DNA of 64,000 nt from Isoetes taiwanensis. Taxonomy: Eukaryota; Streptophyta; Lycopodiopsida; Isoetales; Isoetaceae. The notes below the pieces were generated by a model. The model did not search any database, was not told the DNA's origin, and saw only the letters and a program-made list of their open reading frames with translations. The DNA lies in contig JAJEKV010000046.1 in the NCBI GenBank assembly GCA_021234155.1, positions 9,247,012-9,311,011 on the forward strand, in the 5' to 3' direction. The position numbers and the translations under genes were made by a program. Each line of letters opens with the position of its first letter. Positions within the stretch are counted from its first letter, which is position 1. Positions 10,385 through 21,894 of this stretch are shown one piece after another.

Positions 10385-11900
10385 ATGGCCACTTTGCTGA
10401 TTTCGGGCGATGATGGTACAGGGCTGCCCATGCCATCGAGGGATGTCAACGACATCTTCCAAGTCTTTGTGAAAGAAATTGACATCAAGCTACTGAATGC
10501 AACCCCAAAGATATAGGCGGTGCTAGCGAGTTTCGTGCTAGGGTAGGACCCTCCCTTGTCCAAGTCCCCCTTGCATAGGATACCGTTCCCGCCCATCCCT
10601 TCAAGCGACCTTGGGCGATGTCCCCAACATCGCCAAGTACTTGACTAATAAGGCGCCAGAGGCTACCCGATTACATGGTCCCGACAGCCAACAGGGACCA
10701 AGTACTTCTCTTACACGCCTCTAGCCATCTTCTTATCCCAATGGTGAGAACCCGATGGGGCAACCTCTATCCTCCCGACGGAGGTAGACCCCATAGCCGA
10801 AAGCAGGAGGAAGAGCAAATGTCAGCTGGCAAAGTATCAACAAGAACGGGAAGCAAGAGAGGATGAAGAAGAGTCTGACGACGAAGGATACACGCAGCTC
10901 GATTCCGGACGAAGAACGCAGCCAAGGAGAGCGAGGCCGATCAATTTCGAGCGAGCGTGCTAGGCATCGAGTTGCTCCCCACTGGCCTAGGCATCACAAG
11001 CCTAGCCCCTATCATCATCGGCGGAGAGGAGTATCTACTCCTCGGCGATATCCGAACCTCCCAATGCGAGGGAGAGGGAGCTCTCGAGTTGGACGAACCG
11101 CTTCCACCAATGCAGCGGAACCGACACGGGCGACTTCATCGTCCGGGGGGAGCATCGACTTCCCGCTTCAAGTGAGGAGTCCGACACCTACCTACGTGGG
11201 AGACGACCTCGATATATCCAGGGCCTACAGCAAAGCATAAGGCAATTGATGGACGGCGGGAGCTGCCAACGAGGAGGAGTTCCTCGCCCTCCAAGAGCAG
11301 ATGGGGATCCGTGGGAAGACCACGAGTATCCTAATGCCGGGTCCTTCAATATCACCCTTGCCAAAGGAGAAGGAATCGACCCTCGGGAGGCTCGACCGCC
11401 TGAATTGAAGACTACGGGGAGCTCAATCAAGTAGAGGTCGACGAAGTCTGTTTGGCGGCACTGGCTGGAGGCCAAACAAGCGAGAAGCTTCAAATACACA
11501 ATAACGACAGTCGCCGTACTACTTACCATCTGCCGATGGATGGGGAGAATAGCGGTAATTCACCGCAAGTTCAGTCCTGTGGGCGAAGAAGGAGTGTTTA
11601 TGCTGATTGCACTCGCTTCGGCAAGCATGCTCGAATAGCAGCAATGTCGACTATCTTTGTCTTAGTCAAGAGGGCAATGGCACTTGACCTCTTCGACCGC
11701 CATCCCCCACCCACGCCGGGGAGATAGTGCTGATGCGGCCCTTACATCCCAATCGCAGTAGAAGACCCGGTGAGAGCCATCCGGGAGGCTCGCCGCCAGC
11801 ATCATCGAACTTGGGTCACTTTTCGGTAGGAGGGACCCCAAGTTAAGAAGTTTCTTGAAGACAACCCGCCTTTTGCGGCTGATTTCAAGACTAGTTAGAC
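10385..11900 (+). pseudogene. E1 ORF B, unknown accessory or gag-N-terminal protein
   Basis: Starts ATG at 10385 with a Kozak-like atcaATGG. The first 43 codons are open (MATLLISGDDGTGLPMPSRD, then DIFQVFVKEIDIK). Later pieces, in changing frames, include an Arg/Ser-rich segment (about 10863-11240), DFIVRGE-like and EEFLALQ segments, and RIAVIHRKF (about 11545). The same order is found in E2 from 34947, so this is a real protein region and not random sequence. I recognise no domain. Position before the capsid suggests an extended gag N-terminus or a separate accessory protein. Confidence 0.5.
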
Positions 11901-12099
11901 TCTTGATCCCTGGAGACTTTTGTATCTAAAATATTACATGATATATAAATACAATTCTCACGCACTTTAAATGTTTTGTTGATGTATTTTGCCCCACAAT
12001 TATACCAACAAACATAAACAATGCAAGAAAACAAATGGAACTAACCATATAGCCATTAATCACTTGTGGATGCGGCTAGAGGGCTAAGCTTGGGGAGCG

Positions 12100-13380
12100 A
12101 TAACCTATGAGACCTTATAGAAGAGCAAACCCGCCCGGACCACCCCGGCAAGGAACCTATTTGAAGATAGGGAACCCATGACCCCAGAAAGGAGAGATAG
12201 CCCGGATGAGGACGGATCCGAGCGAGATAAAGGCATTACTTTGTCCGCGTGCTGTGGAGTGGGTTCGGTGGGCAATGCTCGATTCGCCGCAAAGCATCGC
12301 ACGGAGGGAAGGAAGGGACAAGAAGAGGAGCAAGAGAAGGAGATCCCCATCCGAATCTTCCGACTCAAGTTCGACTTCACTCCGACTCGAGGAAGAGGAA
12401 GAGCAGTGCTCGAACCTAACGAGAGGAAAGGCAGAGAACGCCCGCAGGGACGACAAAGAGATACCGTGGCCTCTCAGACTACGGAAGGTAGATTCCGCGA
12501 CCGGGCAATGTATGGAAGGCCCGAACCGAACGATTCTCGGGGGGAACAACAGTCGTCGCTTGGAAGCAGAGGCATGGTCGGGCGAGATGGCGAAGTGCGA
12601 AATGCTTATGGCATGAAGGATAAGGACAAAGGCGAGTTGCAACAGCCAACTTGAAAGGAGCCGCCGATTTGGTGGAAGGGGTATGCAAAGGCACACGGCT
12701 TAAGCGAGGATGCTTGTAAGTTCGAAAGTTTGCTAAAGCCTTCAAAGCGCCATTACGTTCCAAGGGAACATAAGTCCAAAGATGATGCAAATAGTTTTAA
12801 TCGGGTTGCGGCAAGGCAACAAATCGGTTCGTAAATATACGAGGAATTCATGAGGCTAAGGTCGTATGTGCCGGTTGGGAGAGAAGCATGCAAGAGAAAG
12901 CTATATCGAGGGGTGAATGAGGAGATCCGCAAGCTTGTGAGAGAGCAATAAACCCTAGGACGATGTCGGGCGTAATCCAAGGCTATAAGCTTGCAGGGTC
13001 GACCTGGAATAGCGGGCACAAGCAAAGACTACTTCCAGGAGAAAGGCAAAGCGACAGAAGCTATAGCCCCGTGGCAGCAACCCAGTCCAAATAGAACCCA
13101 ATATGGTGGGAACCGTGGGAAGCAGGAGAAGAAGCGTGTGTCCTTCAAGGACAAGCGGGGAGAAGTCAAACTACTCCAAAGCGGTGCAATCCTTTTGCAA
13201 GCGATGCCCAAGGAAAAGAGGCGAGGAGTGCATAGAAAAGCGGTTATTGCCGGTGCTTCCAGCCGGGCCATAGGACGCAAAGCGCCCCCTACGCCATGAG
13301 TGCAGCTCTCTGCGGAGTTGGGAGATTGGGGCGCCGTCGAACGGCGACGGCGATGAGGCCCGGCCGACTACATTCGTGGT
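12100..13380 (+). pseudogene. E1 gag (capsid and zinc-knuckle region), frameshifted
   Basis: Readable from ATG 12178 (MTPERRDSPDEDGSERDKG). A long Arg/Glu-rich segment is followed by the Retrotrans_gag-like capsid with IWWKGYAKAHGLSEDACKF (about 12667-12720), YEEFMRLRS (about 12838-12865) and a leucine/arginine helix (about 12900-12950). A degenerate zinc knuckle is visible near 13247 (CRCFQPGHRT). Gag forms the virus-like particle that encloses the RNA. At least five frame changes interrupt this copy. Confidence 0.7.
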
Positions 13381-13975
13381 GAGTGTCACATCTTTGCCGC
13401 AATAGATCTGAGCAAGCGAGAGCCAAGATAAGGTAATTTCCACAAGAGGGAAGGCTAAAGCTAAGTCCTTCATAGTCTTGATAGACTCGGAAGTAGCCAT
13501 AACTTTGCATCCCCCTAATGGTTCGGATGTTGAAGTTGAAGCCGCTAAAGTCAAAACCAAGACCCGTTGTTTTAGCAAGTGGTGCAATAAGGCGCATAGG
13601 CGGGCAAGAGAATTAACCGACATCGACTTGCGAGGATTAATATCCGATGGGAGCAGAAGTAATGGGCATTGGAAAGTATGACTTGATCATAGGAATGGAG
13701 TACCTTGGGCCAGCCAGGGCCATTATCGATCGTGGAAAGCGGAAGGTGACCTTCCCAACGCCTCGCAAGATCATTGAGATAACAGTAAGGAAGTTGTTCC
13801 CATCATGCGGTGCATGTCTTCTAAACGGCCGTTCAAGTGCATCAAGAGTGAGCAAGTGGCATACATCTTCAAGCTTGAGATTAGTGAGCCGGAATCGGAA
13901 GGAAGCAAAAAGAAGACAACGCTCGACAAGTTGCCGAAGCAAGTATCTCGGCTAATCCGCGGAGTTCCATGACCT
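13381..13975 (+). pseudogene. E1 aspartic protease, frameshifted
   Basis: The catalytic loop is at about 13478-13520. The nucleotides match the VLIDSGSSHNFASP coding region of E2, but one base is lost after IDS, which destroys the Gly. Downstream, IGKYDLIIGMEYLGPA (about 13660-13710) is the second conserved retropepsin block (ILGMDWL type). The enzyme cleaves Gag-Pol. It lies between gag and RT as usual in Ty3/gypsy elements. Confidence 0.75.
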
Positions 13976-14099
13976 CTTTCCGGATGAGATCAAGCAGCTC
14001 CCTCCCCGATAGGGGAGTCGAGTCTTGATAGCACTTCGAACCGTGAACAAAGCCAACAAGCAAGGCTCCATATAGAATGACAACGCAGAGTTGTCGGAG

Positions 14100-14830
14100 T
14101 TGAAGAAGCGATTCACGAGCCGCTTTCGACCTAGGTTTCATTAGACCTAGTGTCTTGCCGCTTGGAGCGCCCATTCTTTTTGTCAAGAAGAAGGATGGAT
14201 CTTTGAGGATGTGCATAGACTATAGGCGGTTGAATAAGCACACCATTAAGAACAAGTATGCGCTTCCAAGATCGAGGCGACTTGATGGATCAGCTCCAAG
14301 GTGCAAAAGATCTTCTCAAAATCGACTTAAGGTCGGGTTATCATCGGTCGGGATAAAGGAAGAAGACATCCATAAGACCGCCCTTCAGAACGGTATGGGC
14401 ATTATGAGTTCCACGAATGCCTTTCGGCTTATCAAATGCCCCTTAACGTTCATGAGGCTCATGAACGATATCTTCGAGGAGTTCCCGGACACCTTTGTGA
14501 TTGTTTTCTTTGACGACATTTTGGTGTATAGCGAGATCCCTTGAAGAGCACGCATACAACACTTGAGAAGAGTGCTAGAAAAGTTGAAGAGGCACCGGTT
14601 ATGCGCCAAGTTGTCGGGCGCCACTGCCTTGACGTAAAAGGTGGAGTATCTAGGTCATGTGATCTCGCCAGAAGGCATCTCAACAGACCCGCCAAGATTG
14701 AAGCCGTCATTCAAAGGGTGGCGGCCCGAAGAATGTGCATGAAGTCGGTTTCCCGGCCTAGCGGTACTACAGAAGTTCGTGAAAGAACTTTGCTAAGATA
14801 GCAGCCCCATTAACGCACTCGACGAAGGGC
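14100..14830 (+). pseudogene. E1 reverse transcriptase
   Basis: [20 protein letters not shown] and [15 protein letters not shown] (14164-14268) are the fingers/palm entry block with the first catalytic Asp region. EDIHKTA (about 14362-14382) and [12 protein letters not shown] (about 14497-14532; FFDD at 14506-14517) are the later palm blocks. The segment between them is frameshifted and reads poorly, for example where PFGLTNAPATFM is expected. It copies element RNA into cDNA from the tRNA-Met primer. Confidence 0.88.
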
Positions 14831-15420
14831 GAGAAGGTGAAAGATTGGGTAGAGCATTGGCACAAGAAAGCCCAAAAGGTTCGAATTGTTGAAGGAAGCT
14901 TTAACAACAGCCCCTTAGCCTTAAACCCCTTGGGACCCGGAGAAAGATAAGCTTGTAGCATCGATCTTGCAGTAAGATAGCTACAGGTGCGGTGCTTATG
15001 CAAGAAGAGCGTGTGGTAGCGTATGATTCGGGAAGATGAACGACGCCAGACGCCGCTACCCAACGCGACGATCGGGAGTTGCTTTTGGGTTGTCGGGGGC
15101 ATTAAGAATATGGAGGCATTATCTCTTGGGAAGGAAGTTCCAATTGGATACCGACCATCGAGCCTCCAATATGTATTCACGCAAACCACACCTTTAACTG
15201 GCGGCACGAGATGGATGGAGTTCCTCGAAGAATATGACTTTGATATAGTCTACAAGCGGGGAAGCTCAATGTGGTAGCAGATCTTTCAAGGCATCCCCCG
15301 ACAACTAGAGTGCATTGCAATGCAATTTCGGCGCCTCCGGCGACTTTGGTAAGAAGATTGAAGAGTCCTTGCCAACGGGCCGGGGATTTCAAGGAAGTAT
15401 GGGCAAGCCTTTCTAAGGAG
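14831..15420 (+). pseudogene. E1 RNase H region, frameshifted
   Basis: Readable pieces are VKDWVEHWHKKAQK (about 14838-14880, connection domain), the LLALV-like segment broken at about 15060-15110, and MEFLEEYDFDIVYKRGSSMW (about 15217-15275), which corresponds to the end of Ty3/gypsy RNase H (YDFxIxYxxGxxN). It removes RNA from the RNA-DNA hybrid. No full catalytic set can be read in one frame. Confidence 0.7.
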
Positions 15421-16513
15421 GCTAGAAACGGATAAAGAGCGGGAGGCCTTCAAGCATTATAAGAAGGAAGGCAACCTGTTATACCATAAGAACAAGTTGT
15501 GCGCACCCGAATCATCCGTGTAAGGAAGTTGATCCTCCATGACACGCGCTGCCCCAATAGCCGGCCATGCGGGGATTCATGAAAACATATTTCAAAGTCT
15601 TGGCAGCTATTATTGGCCGAGAAATGAAGAAGCAAATAGCTTCGCTACATCAAGGAATGTCGGCTATGCCCGCCAGACGGCGCGGAGCGACCGAATTCGG
15701 GGGCATTAGAGCCATTAAAGCGGTGCCAAAACGCTAAGTGGGAGGTAATCGGCATGGATTTCATCCGCGGGACTCCCAAAAACGGCGAGAGCAAGGATGC
15801 CTTAATGGTAGTGGTCGACAAGTTGTCGAAGATGGCACATTTTGTGCCTTGCGTAACCACGATATACTGACCATGGATACAAAGAAAGCTCTTCACCAAA
15901 GAGATCTTCTCGGGCTTCATGGCATGCCAAGGGAGATCATCTCCGACGAGGATCCGAAGTTCATGGCGCCTTTGGCAAGACCTCTTTGCGGCGATCCGGG
16001 CGAAGCTATCCATGAGCCGCGGCATATCATCCTCGGTGGATGGCCTTTACGAGCGGACCAACAGGATTTTAGAGGACATGCTCTGAAACTATGTGCGGAA
16101 TAAGCAAGGTATGTGGGAAGAATTTATTCACTTGGTGGAGTTTGCATACAATAGCACCAAGCGGGAATCATCCCAAATGTGCGTTTTATGATCAATTCAC
16201 GCTATCGATTGCCTAACTCGGCACACTTGGCACAACCCGTGTCAAAAGTGGAAGTTTCGCGGCGCCAGATGTTGGCGATATGCGCGGCTTTGTAGAGGAA
16301 GTTCGTGGCTATCGCTAGCGGCAAAAGAAGTCAAAAAGAGCATCGTAGACAAGCATCGAACGATAAGAGAGTTCAAAGTTGGAGATGATGTTTGGCTCAA
16401 GATTAAGGTGAAGCGGTGGCTTCGGGATCGGCAATTGCAAGAAGCTTGCTCCAAGGTGGGCTGGACCTTTCAGAATAGTCGAGAAACTAGGCAATCAAGC
16501 CTACAAGCTAGAC
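15421..16513 (+). pseudogene. E1 integrase, zinc finger and core
   Basis: The HHCC zinc finger spans about 15560-15680 in mixed frames (GHAGIHENIF, then ECRLC). The core begins with the first catalytic Asp in MDFI (about 15753). DKLSKMAHFVPC (about 15818-15853) follows, and ISDEDPKFMAPL (about 15937-15972) holds the second Asp (SDRDPKF in the family). The Glu block is shifted (about 16000-16040). VEFAYNSTK-like and FKVGDDVWLKIKVK (about 16372-16413) lead to the C-terminal domain. The enzyme inserts cDNA and makes the 5-bp duplication. Confidence 0.82.
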
Positions 16514-16852
16514 TTGCCAGCACACCTAAAGATTCATAAGGTCTTCCACGTGAGTTTGCTGAAGAAGCACACCCCAAATCCAGACGAAGTCTTGGATTCG
16601 CCAACGCTGTTGGAAATGACGGAGGAACAGCTGGAAATAGTTCCAGAATTGATTCTTGATAAAGCTTTCAAGAAAACGAGGAGATCGAAATTCCTCCGAT
16701 ATTTGGTCAAGTGGAAACACTTACCGGTGGAAGACGCCACGTGGGTACTTAAGAAAGATTTAGTAAAGCAGTACCCACAGTTTATGGAGCAATGGGACGG
16801 CAAGGTCATCTCCGAAGAAATCGGCTCAGGCATGTCGATTTGTGTAGGTTAA
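16514..16852 (+). pseudogene. E1 integrase C-terminus with chromodomain
   Basis: Open frame of 112 codons. HKVFHVSLLKKH (about 16532-16570) is the end of the integrase core module. The chromodomain spans about 16680-16800: FLRYLVKWKHLPVEDATWVL then KKDLVKQYPQF, with the usual Y..KW....ATW aromatic pattern. Chromodomains of chromoviruses bind histone marks and steer integration, which makes the histone-like ORF in the same element striking. The frame ends at TAA after RVG-like residues (GSGMSICVG). Confidence 0.88.
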
Positions 16853-17700
16853 TTCTTGTATAGTTAAGATTAATCTACGCATGCCACATACGCTTAGTAT
16901 GGGTCGCATGCGTTGTTACCGATGATGGGACCACTACGGTGATCTCTAGGGCGTGGTGTAATGTCAATGTAGGCATGACCGCGTTTCCTTTAGGCGAGTG
17001 GAAGGTAGATTAGAAAAGTCTACTTACATCCCACGGGGAGTAGGCGACCTCGAAGAAAAGGAGGTCATTGAGGAATGCATTGATAGGAAAAGCACCTTTA
17101 GCCCCATATATGCTTTGATAGGAGGAATCTATCCTTCAGCCCCACGCCGAAGGATATCCTCCACGCCGGGCAACTAGAGGTGTAGGCATGAGCGGCATAT
17201 AGGCATGTAGGCTCGCTCGCCCATAATGGAAGATTCACCCTCTTCCTCTGGCCGGGAGATTAGCCATGCATCCATGTAGATAGGTGGGGTGGTCACCATA
17301 TAACCAAAAATTTTAATTAATAATTAAATGGTACTAGCGTAGTGTCGACACTGCAGGCGATGGAAGCTCGGAGAGGGCAAGGAGGTCGGGACTTCTGAAG
17401 AATTGCAACACAAATTTTGTTGGAATGTGTTGCAAGGAATGAAGAGTGCCTCTGGGCGTAATTTTAAAATTTTGATAAACTTAATAGTAATGTTAAGGGA
17501 ATGTTGGAGTAATCTGTTAGTAATGTAGTGAATTGATAAGTTATTTTATAATATAATAATGTGATAAAAGTATTACCTTAAGGTAATCGTAATAAATGTG
17601 TAAGTATTATAGTAGTATATATCGTATGCATCGGGTTGATTGCGGGTTAGGAAGATCCCAAGGTGGGAGAACCCGCGATCTTGCGGGCCGGCATCATTTC
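16853..17700 (+). other. E1 non-coding 3' region before polypurine tract
   Basis: About 850 bp without a supported gene. It is conserved with 41450-42286 of E2 (shared phrases ggaccactacggtgatctct and the block around ataggaggaatcyatccttc), so it belongs to the element. Several purine-rich patches and short repeats of aggcatgagcg/aggcatgtagg type are present. Confidence 0.7.
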
Positions 17701-17713
17701 AAGGTGGGGAGAA
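17701..17713 (+). other. E1 polypurine tract
   Basis: aaggtggggagaa directly abuts the 3' LTR start (TGTGACG at 17714). This RNase H-resistant tract primes plus-strand DNA. E2 has the identical tract at 42287-42299. Confidence 0.85.
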
Positions 17714-19400
17714 TGTGACGTTCCGGCACGCGATAACGGCTCCGGGGCGTATATTGTATCGCCATCGCCACGCAGCGTACCGCCACCCCGATTGGCGGTA
17801 TGCGCCAGCGTATAGCCAAGTGGGTAGCCCCTAGGGGCAACTTGCTAAGAATGTGCATTAGTATTAATGTGCACATTTTCCAATGTACACATTAATGTGG
17901 GCACACATTTCCATGTGGCCACTTGATGCCAAGTGGGCCATACCCATAGGTGCAATTAATGTGCACATTTTCCAATGTACACATTCATTAATGTGCACAC
18001 ATTTCCATGTGGGCACATTTGGCCACCTAGCCCTTAAAGGCAAGTGGGCCCATTACCAATTATCCCACATGCCAAAAGGGGATAATTGGAAACCCTAGCC
18101 ACCCCCTTGTCTATATAGGGTTGGAAACCCTAACTAACCTAATTTTTCGATTTTTAGGGCTTTAGAACTTCTGTTTTGGCTGCCTCAAACGGCCAAAACC
18201 GCATCCCTTCTGCACAGGAGAATTGCATCCTTAGTTCCTCGAGATTCGAGCGTTTCAGCAGGATGGTCGAGCTCAGGTCAGGAGGAGCCCCTCAAGGATC
18301 AGGTATTTGGCCAATTAGATAGTCTAAACCCTATTTTAGGCATTGAATCAGTAGGTTTAGCCTATTAGATTGCCCATAGCAGCCCTCTAGAACTCTAGAT
18401 AGCAGATTCTAACTAAAGAACCTAACTCTATGATATAGATTAGATCTTGTTCTTTAGTTCTTCTGTGATGTATATGGATGATGTATCTCTGTGAACTCCT
18501 TGTATTGGGAAGGGGGGTAGAGACCTAAAGCTTTGTAGTTGATGCTCCTAGAGTAGCCTCTCTAGCACACTGTAGATGCGGCCTGTGCACAAGAGCCACA
18601 CACCGTTGTGGGTGAAGGGGCCAGACTGGCTTATAAGGAGGTTCATGTTCTGACTCTTGAACGACCCCTATGGTGTGTTAGTACTGCCGGGGGTCACTGT
18701 GACTAGGTCTAATGGCTTGCCACTGCGTGTGGGCAAGGCATGGGCTCGACACTCGTGAGGTGGTGAATATGACCTTCCATTGAGTTCAAGTCGAATACGG
18801 GCAGTGGCCCTCTAGTCACCTTGAGTCAGCATTGTAGATCTCTGGAGGGAGAGATCCCTACCTGCCCCATCGGAACTGGGGAGATGTAACCCAGGATATA
18901 GCCCCCTCGGCTATGCATCCGGCGGGCTACAGTCAGGTCCCAACACTTTTCAGCCTACTCTGCAAAGTGTGCAAAGGAGGGGCGGATGGAGTGGACAACC
19001 CTAGGCCATGTTCTTATGCCAGCCAAATCCATTGCCATGAATTCATGCCTGCGCAATGAACTCGAGAGACCCAAGCTTGTCAGTCCATCCCTGTGTCTGA
19101 GCCTTGGGTAGGATTCCCTATGTGATGTGCTGATCTTCGTCTATGCAGATATGTGGAGGACCATCCTTCGCGATGGTCATATGATGTGGATGTATGTGCT
19201 ACTGACATGTATGTTTACGCTTCCGCAGCTAGGTAGGCCCTGAGGGAGACGGGGTGCAATGACCCTTCCACTCTTCCCACTGGAACCCGTTACGGTTGCA
19301 GTGTCATGTGGAGGGCCCTGTATTGGCACGGAGCTGGTATGGGGGATGAACTCCTGGTTGTATACGGTGAGTGCACCGTATACGATTAGGGGACGTCACA
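17714..19400 (+). repeat. 3' LTR of E1
   Basis: 1687 bp, TGTGACG to CGTCACA. Very similar to the 5' LTR. The differences cluster at CAG/CTG and CG positions, for example cCAGaCTGg here against cCGaCCGg in the 5' copy. Confidence 0.95.
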
Positions 19401-19405
19401 GCAGG
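19401..19405. repeat. Right target-site duplication of E1 (GCAGG)
   Basis: Matches 6095-6099 and rejoins the LINE reading region. Confidence 0.95.
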
Positions 19406-20133
19406 AGCACTGTCAGGGGTGGTTCGCAACGTGGTCTATAGACTACCAGCAGATTGTGGCTATGCCTGATGCCCAGGGACAGGCTGCACACCTGAATGAG
19501 CGCTTTACCACCACTCTGTGGGATGCAACCACTCGTGCAAAGCCTAAAACAGAGCACTACCACACGCAAGTTAATCCAACACTGGAACATGGCCCACACC
19601 AGTACCTGAAAGCGCATATATCTATGAAGAAACGGAGAGCTATTGCCTCCGTGAGGATCGGGTCCCATCATCTCGCAATTGAAACAGTCGTTGGACTACG
19701 GATGGAGGGCGAGAATCCCGGCATGAGAGAATATGCCGGTGTTGCCACATGCGGACGAGAGGATGAGCACCATGCTCAGCAAGAGTGTCCCATATATACA
19801 TATCCGAGCAACACATGCCGATCTTAGATGCTCTGAGGCACCGCTGCATCAATTGCTGGCATCGCCAATGGTTGCACGTCTCGCATCCTACATTTTGCAA
19901 GTCTCTACCGTTAGAGAATCCCTTACAGGACAAGGGATCTGAGAGCCTACTACCAGGGTTTTTCCTCCCATGTGGGGGGTTTTTTCATCCCAGTAGTAGG
20001 GACACATTGTATAGTAGCATTTGTCTTTTTGGTGTGGTTTTATCTGCTTTGTGTACTGCATGTACCGTCTCATAGGTCAAGTTTGGCCTCCGCGGACGTT
20101 AAAATATACTTCCTTCCTTCCTTCCTTCCTTCT
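19401..20133 (+). mobile_element. Decayed LINE, 3' part with (CTTC)n tail
   Basis: Continuation of the LINE after E1. The C-terminal zinc-binding motif of LINE ORF2 is recognisable as CGREDEHHAQQECPIY (19750-19797), the family form being CxxC...EDExHxLxxCPxY. The 3' UTR holds an inverted repeat (cctactac 19946-19953 and gtagtagg 19993-20000) around a G/T-rich loop. The element ends in (CTTC)n at about 20109-20133 instead of poly(A), as seen in LINEs with simple-repeat tails. No clear target duplication was found because the 5' end is uncertain. Confidence 0.75.
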
Positions 20134-21000
20134 AATAAATGCTCTCTAGAATGACATAACAAGGATATTTGATGTCTAATCTTGCCCTTTTTCTTATCAA
20201 CTCTTGTGTTTAGCAGCAAAGTAGGATGCTAATCATGCATTTGACAATGCACAAGTGCATTCAATGCCTAATCTTTCCCTATTCAACCTATACACATCTA
20301 AACTTAGGCTAACAATGCTTGTATCTTCTTCTTTTTGTATTCTTGTTTTTGTCTTAACACTTTATAGCCTTCTACAGCTTAAACATGCATATGTAACCTT
20401 TTGATGGGCTTGCAAAGCCTGTCTTTCCCGAAATCAAAACATTGCTATCAAGATTTACATAGTTGTTTAAGTGATTTAATGCATAAACCAAACAGAAATC
20501 AGTTACCAAGGGGTGGATTTTCCATCCAAAGCATCATCATACAATCAAATTCTTCAATCCCAAGCTCTGTAGTCTTGGGCACAGGTTCAAAAATGTCAAT
20601 AATAGAGGATTTCTTGAAATTTGCCTCAAAAATCCATGGATTTATGAAGCAAGAAGGTAGATTCAAGCATTCAAAGATCAATCCAGCATGTATCACAGGT
20701 AATCCAATCGATTCTGATGCCCAAAGCCCTCGAAATGTTCTGTAACAAAAAAGCCTTTTTGAAAGTCCCATGTTCTATTGAGTTCTTGGCAAATCTGGCC
20801 CATCTTTTTGTCTTTTTGCTTAGGTTAATGTTTGTTGGTGTGTGGAGAGGTAAGTCGGGCCAAAAGAGGTATGATGCTCAACCAGATCGTGCCAAAAAGG
20901 TTGATTCTTGATCTGGCTGAAATTAGGGTCCTTCAAGATCTTTCGAAATATCCCACAAGCATTTTTTGAAAAGGAAGACCAAGTATCTCCTAATATCATG
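20134..21000. other. Unassigned flank between LINE and SINE-like repeat
   Basis: No supported gene. A 114-codon forward frame (20401-20745) and an overlapping 90-codon minus frame (20499-20771) have no recognisable domain. Confidence 0.3.
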
Positions 21001-21894
21001 TTGCTACATATTCTAAAGAGGTGCACTCTGGACTAACACAGTCGTCGGATTCGTCGATCCTACGACCCAGATCGTATGTTGGGGCCTATGGGCACCTCTC
21101 GTTTCGCTTATAGTCATTTATGATTGGAGGCACCTATGATTTTCAAATGTGCAATACGATTTCGCCTAAGGTTTTGAGGGAATATCGAACCTCTATACGG
21201 CCTTGCCTAAGATTTTAGAATATGAAATACGGGGGTTCGAACCTCTACCAAAATAACTCAATGTCCTAATAAGACTACTTTAACCAATGTACCTAGTGAG
21301 CTAATGTGATTATTTTTTATCTTGAATCTATATTTTTTTTTATAACAATCTATTCAATTATTTTAAGCATATATAGTCTATATATGGTCAAGAATTGTTA
21401 TTGTTACATCCATATCAAATCCCCCTAGAACCCCCTGTTATTTTGCTACATATTCTAAACGAGGTGCACCCTGGACTAACACAGTCGTCGGATTCGTCGA
21501 TCCTACGACCTAGATCGTATGATGGGGCCTCTGGGCACCTCTCGTTTTGCTTATTGTCATTTATGATTGGAGGCGCCTATGATTTTCAAACGTGAAATAC
21601 GATTTCGCCTAAGGTTTTGAGGGAATATCGAACCTCTATACGGCCTTGCGTAAGATTTTAGAATATGAAATACGAGGGTTCGAACCTCTACCAAAATAAC
21701 TCAATGTCCTAATAAGACTACTTTAACCAATGCCCAGTGAGCTAATGTGATTATTTTTTATCTTGAATCTATATTTTTTTTTATAACAATCTATTCAATT
21801 ATTTTAAGCATATGTGGTCTATGGTCAGGAATTGTTATTGTTACATCCATATCAAATCCCCCTAGAACCCCCTATTATTTTGCTACATATTCTA
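21001..21894 (-). repeat. Tandem dimer of a tRNA-derived SINE-like repeat
   Basis: Two about 440-bp units (21001-21442, 21443-21879) are nearly identical, and the 15-mer ttgctacatattcta stands at the left of each and again at 21880-21894. On the minus strand each unit has a tRNA-like promoter: A box TAGCTCACTAGG (21292-21303) or TAGCTCACTGGG (21733-21744), and B box GGTTCGAACCC (21233-21243, 21676-21686), about 50 bp apart. This suggests a SINE head transcribed by RNA polymerase III from the right. No poly(A) tail is seen, so an unclassified tandem repeat with tRNA-like boxes is the alternative. Confidence 0.55.

Larger units (their letters stand above)
6100..19400 (+). mobile_element. E1: Ty3/gypsy chromovirus with histone-H3-like ORF
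   Basis: A complete 13.3-kb LTR retrotransposon on the plus strand. It has two LTRs (6100-7780, 17714-19400), a primer-binding site at 7784, a polypurine tract ending at 17713, and flanking GCAGG duplications. The internal order is hairpin pair, histone-H3-like ORF, hairpin pair, unknown ORF B, gag, protease, RT, RNase H, integrase and a C-terminal chromodomain. It is inserted in the LINE. Most frames are interrupted by small indels, many at CAG/CTG positions. The LTR pair is otherwise very similar, which suggests a recent insertion. The related copy E2 lies at 30761-43854. Confidence 0.95.

Noticed and set aside
12157-12696. 179-codon minus-strand ORF with Ser/Leu-rich translation
   Set aside because: Reverse complement of the Arg/Glu-rich gag region of E1; composition fully explained by the sense strand.
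20401-20745. 114-codon forward ORF as a gene
   Set aside because: No recognisable domain and an equally long overlapping frame on the other strand.
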